A DNA stretch of 8,252 nt from an uncultured Ignavibacteriales bacterium (GTDB lineage Bacteria > Bacteroidota > Ignavibacteria > Ignavibacteriales > Ignavibacteriaceae), in the NCBI GenBank assembly GCA_913053915.1, contig CAJXGP010000065.1, positions 1 to 8,252 of the forward strand. The letters run 5' to 3'. Below the pieces are notes generated by a model, which was given only the letters and a program-made list of their open reading frames with translations, was not told the DNA's origin and did not search any database. Shown one piece after another: positions 6,946 to 8,252 of this stretch (position 1 is the stretch's first letter; the number at the start of each line of letters is the position of its first letter). The position numbers and the translations under genes were made by a program.

Positions 6946-7467
6946 TTACTTTTTCTCCCGTTTTCTATTACTTCTCTTAATTACAAAAAGTATAACCATA
7001 ATTGCTATTAAAATAGACCAGTAAACGTTAAATATATCTACTATTGACCTGAGGAAAGAAATAAGGCTAATTGTACCCTGTTTTATAGTAAGTAGAAGTC
7101 CGATGATTGAAAAAATAATGAAAAGCAATAAACCTATTATATATGATTTGTCATTTATGAACAACATCAAAAAACTTATCCCCAATATAAACAACAATGC
7201 GGGAACGATAATAGCAGATAGATGATAAAAACTAAAATAGTTAATTAAAAACAACACTACCCCGATTAAAAAGGCAATAGTGCCGGTAAAAAGAAATAAT
7301 TTATAATTTTCTTCCAAAGAAAGATAGACCGAACTTATTCCATAAAATATCAATGCGTAACCTAATATTTCACTGTTCGCAAAGTCTATTATACCCAATA
7401 GCTTTAAAAAAATAGCAAAAACTATAAAGGTTAGAAGATATGTAATTAAGGGTTGATGTTTTTCCAC
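6946..7467 (-). CDS. Small six-helix membrane protein, function unknown
   Basis: A 173-residue, very hydrophobic protein that I do not recognise. Predicted membrane segments lie at about 7-27, 33-51, 55-78, 83-104, 108-128 and 144-163, with short loops. The C-terminus KRSNRKREKK is strongly basic, so by the positive-inside rule it should be cytoplasmic, which with six segments places the N-terminus inside too. No catalytic or transport signature is visible. The build is loosely like the helical parts of LiaF/LiaI-type or DUF-type envelope-stress proteins, but nothing specific supports this. The start is a GTG at 7467; no ATG/GTG/TTG lies in frame between the upstream stop and it. It converges on the anti-sigma gene with only 12 bp between the stops, and no terminator hairpin lies there. 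Coding potential is supported by length, the sustained helix pattern and the basic tail. Confidence 0.7.
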   Translation of the reverse strand: MEKHQPLITYLLTFIVFAIFLKLLGIIDFANSEILGYALIFYGISSVYLSLEENYKLFLFTGTIAFLIGVVLFLINYFSFYHLSAIIVPALLFILGISFLMLFINDKSYIIGLLLFIIFSIIGLLLTIKQGTISLISFLRSIVDIFNVYWSILIAIMVILFVIKRSNRKREKK

Positions 7468-7900
7468 AATATAAAATGCTATGATTTTGAAATATTAAGA
7501 TATAGGTTAAGCATCAAAATAACAAGATAATGAATATCTAATTGGTAATATTGCTTATAAATTAGTCCCCGTATATTCAATTCTTTGAAAAGATAATAAA
7601 AATTATTAAATGTAAAAGGAATCCGAATAGTCCTTTAATATAAAGTGTCGGTAATTTTAGCAAAGTAATTTATAACACACGTTAAAGCTTTTACCGATTT
7701 CCAACTTGAAAGGCGGATTTACGCAAAACTTAGCTATACTTTAAGCAATAAGTTTGAAGTAAATATGAAACAAGGCTATTTTAAGAAAATTTATTTAAGA
7801 ATAAATTCTTATTTGAAAGTTAGGATTTACTAACCGGCTTTGAATCCGGAAATTAAAAATGAAACACCCGATTACTCAATGCAACCGGGTGATATTATAA
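7468..7900. other. Non-genic stretch with coding-like scraps
   Basis: About 430 bp between the membrane-protein start and the S9 peptidase stop. No intact gene is seen. On the plus strand, 7669-7830 is open and reads VKAFTDFQLERRIYAKLSY, then TLSNKFEVNMKQGYFKK, before a TAA. The alternating polar/hydrophobic pattern is vaguely like an outer-membrane strand, but the family is not recognised. In the same phase, directly after the stop, follows the PP2C-like fragment listed separately. The promoter of the minus-strand membrane-protein gene should lie in about 7470-7560, but no clear boxes stand out. Confidence 0.4.
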
Positions 7901-7908
7901 TTATTTAC
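7834..7908 (+). pseudogene. Possible remnant of a SpoIIE-type PP2C phosphatase
   Basis: The frame after the TAA at 7831 reads PALNPEIKNETPDY and then SMQPGDIIIIYCSNSEG. The core MQPGDIIIIY is close to the strand of SpoIIE/RsbU-type PP2C phosphatases that normally reads LQPGDIIVLYSDG and ends in the catalytic aspartate. The following CSNSEG lacks that SDG, so any such protein would be dead here. The frame then runs into sequence antisense to the S9 peptidase. The simplest reading is a short piece left by a deletion whose edge lies at the peptidase stop. The evidence is a 10-residue resemblance, so confidence is low. Confidence 0.25.
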
Positions 7909-8252
7909 TGTTCAAATTCGGAAGGTTACAATTTCCTTTCAAATATCTCTGTAAATATTGAAAATATACTTCATGTTCCAAGACATAACTTGCCAGATTA
8001 TATGCGGCACCATGAGCGCCGGGAGGATAGATACGCAAATTGAAATCTTTACCGGCGTTTGTCAATGCGGTTAATAGTTGCATCGTATTCCGGACGTGGA
8101 CGTTATCATCACTCATGGAATGAACTATTAATAAATGTCCTTTTAAGCTGTCGGCGTAAGTCATATCGGAGCTTTTTATGTATCCTTTTATATTATCTTT
8201 TAACGGCGCCATATATCTTTCGGTATAAATGTTATCGTAAAACCGCCAGTTG
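7901..8252 (-). CDS. S9 family peptidase (DPP-IV-like), C-terminal part
   Basis: Partial gene entering from the right edge; the last 116 residues are present. Serine exopeptidase or oligopeptidase of the prolyl-oligopeptidase clan with an alpha/beta-hydrolase fold, usually secreted or periplasmic in this type of bacterium. The opening NWRFYDNIYTERYM is the strongly conserved DPP-IV segment. Two triad residues are visible: the aspartate in HSMSDDNVH (first D of DD, codon 8110-8108) and the histidine in PPGAHGAAY (codon 8014-8012). The nucleophile GWSYGG motif lies outside the window. HS replaces the usual HG before the aspartate, a mild departure. The segment after the histidine (AAYNLASYVLEHEVYFQYLQRYLKG) is a normal closing helix. 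The tail ends NLPNLNSK. An internal methionine at 8212 is not the start, since the conserved frame runs through to the edge. Confidence 0.9.
   Translation of the reverse strand, partial: NWRFYDNIYTERYMAPLKDNIKGYIKSSDMTYADSLKGHLLIVHSMSDDNVHVRNTMQLLTALTNAGKDFNLRIYPPGAHGAAYNLASYVLEHEVYFQYLQRYLKGNCNLPNLNSK

Noticed and set aside
7482..7634. Minus-strand open stretch of 51 codons
   Set aside because: The translation is almost only Y, L, I, N and F, as expected from AT-rich spacer, and it has no suitable start or recognisable motif.
7840..8043. Plus-strand TTG-initiated gene of 67 codons
   Set aside because: Its second half is antisense to the conserved end of the S9 peptidase; only the first part, read as a remnant, is of interest.

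Overview
The window is an AT-rich stretch (roughly two thirds A+T by eye) of a Gram-negative-type bacterial chromosome. The protein styles point to the Bacteroidota/Chlorobiota side of the tree, most likely an Ignavibacteria-like lineage. This rests on the Lgt with a GRIGCQLSGDGDYG loop and a long insert before HPTPIYE, the DPP-IV-like S9 peptidase, the RskA-type anti-sigma factor with a very long linker, weak or absent Shine-Dalgarno sites and frequent TTG/GTG starts. The lineage is inferred from remembered family style, not from a search.

Layout: 1-738 has no intact gene but holds pieces that read like broken coding sequence on both strands. 739-1209 encodes a stand-alone PTS EIIA domain. 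1210-1479 carries a nested inverted repeat (four copies of a ~17-bp G-rich motif) and then a good -35/-10 pair in front of hisS (1480-2736). An A-rich hairpin follows hisS, then lgt (2912-3835), a doubtful 40-residue ORF (3889-4011) and rlmB (4056-4784). A short glycosyltransferase-like start overlaps the rlmB stop and dies after 18 codons. After an AT-rich gap come an ECF sigma factor (5172-5753) and its overlapping anti-sigma gene (5753-6933), whose reading frame is broken after about 37 codons. Converging on it is a gene for a small six-helix membrane protein (7467-6946, minus). 7468-7900 is again non-genic with coding-like scraps. The window ends in the C-terminal 116 residues of an S9 (DPP-IV-like) peptidase on the minus strand (7901-8252).

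Functionally this is mostly housekeeping: histidyl-tRNA charging, lipoprotein maturation and 23S rRNA 2'-O-methylation, plus a phosphotransfer regulator and one sigma/anti-sigma module that would couple an envelope signal to transcription. I found no mobile element, CRISPR array, tRNA or rRNA, and no convincing new multi-gene system. The recurring oddity is decay: the anti-sigma gene is frame-broken, and several intergenic stretches contain short coding-like fragments of what seem to be lost genes. This suggests recent gene loss, or assembly error in the case of the anti-sigma break.
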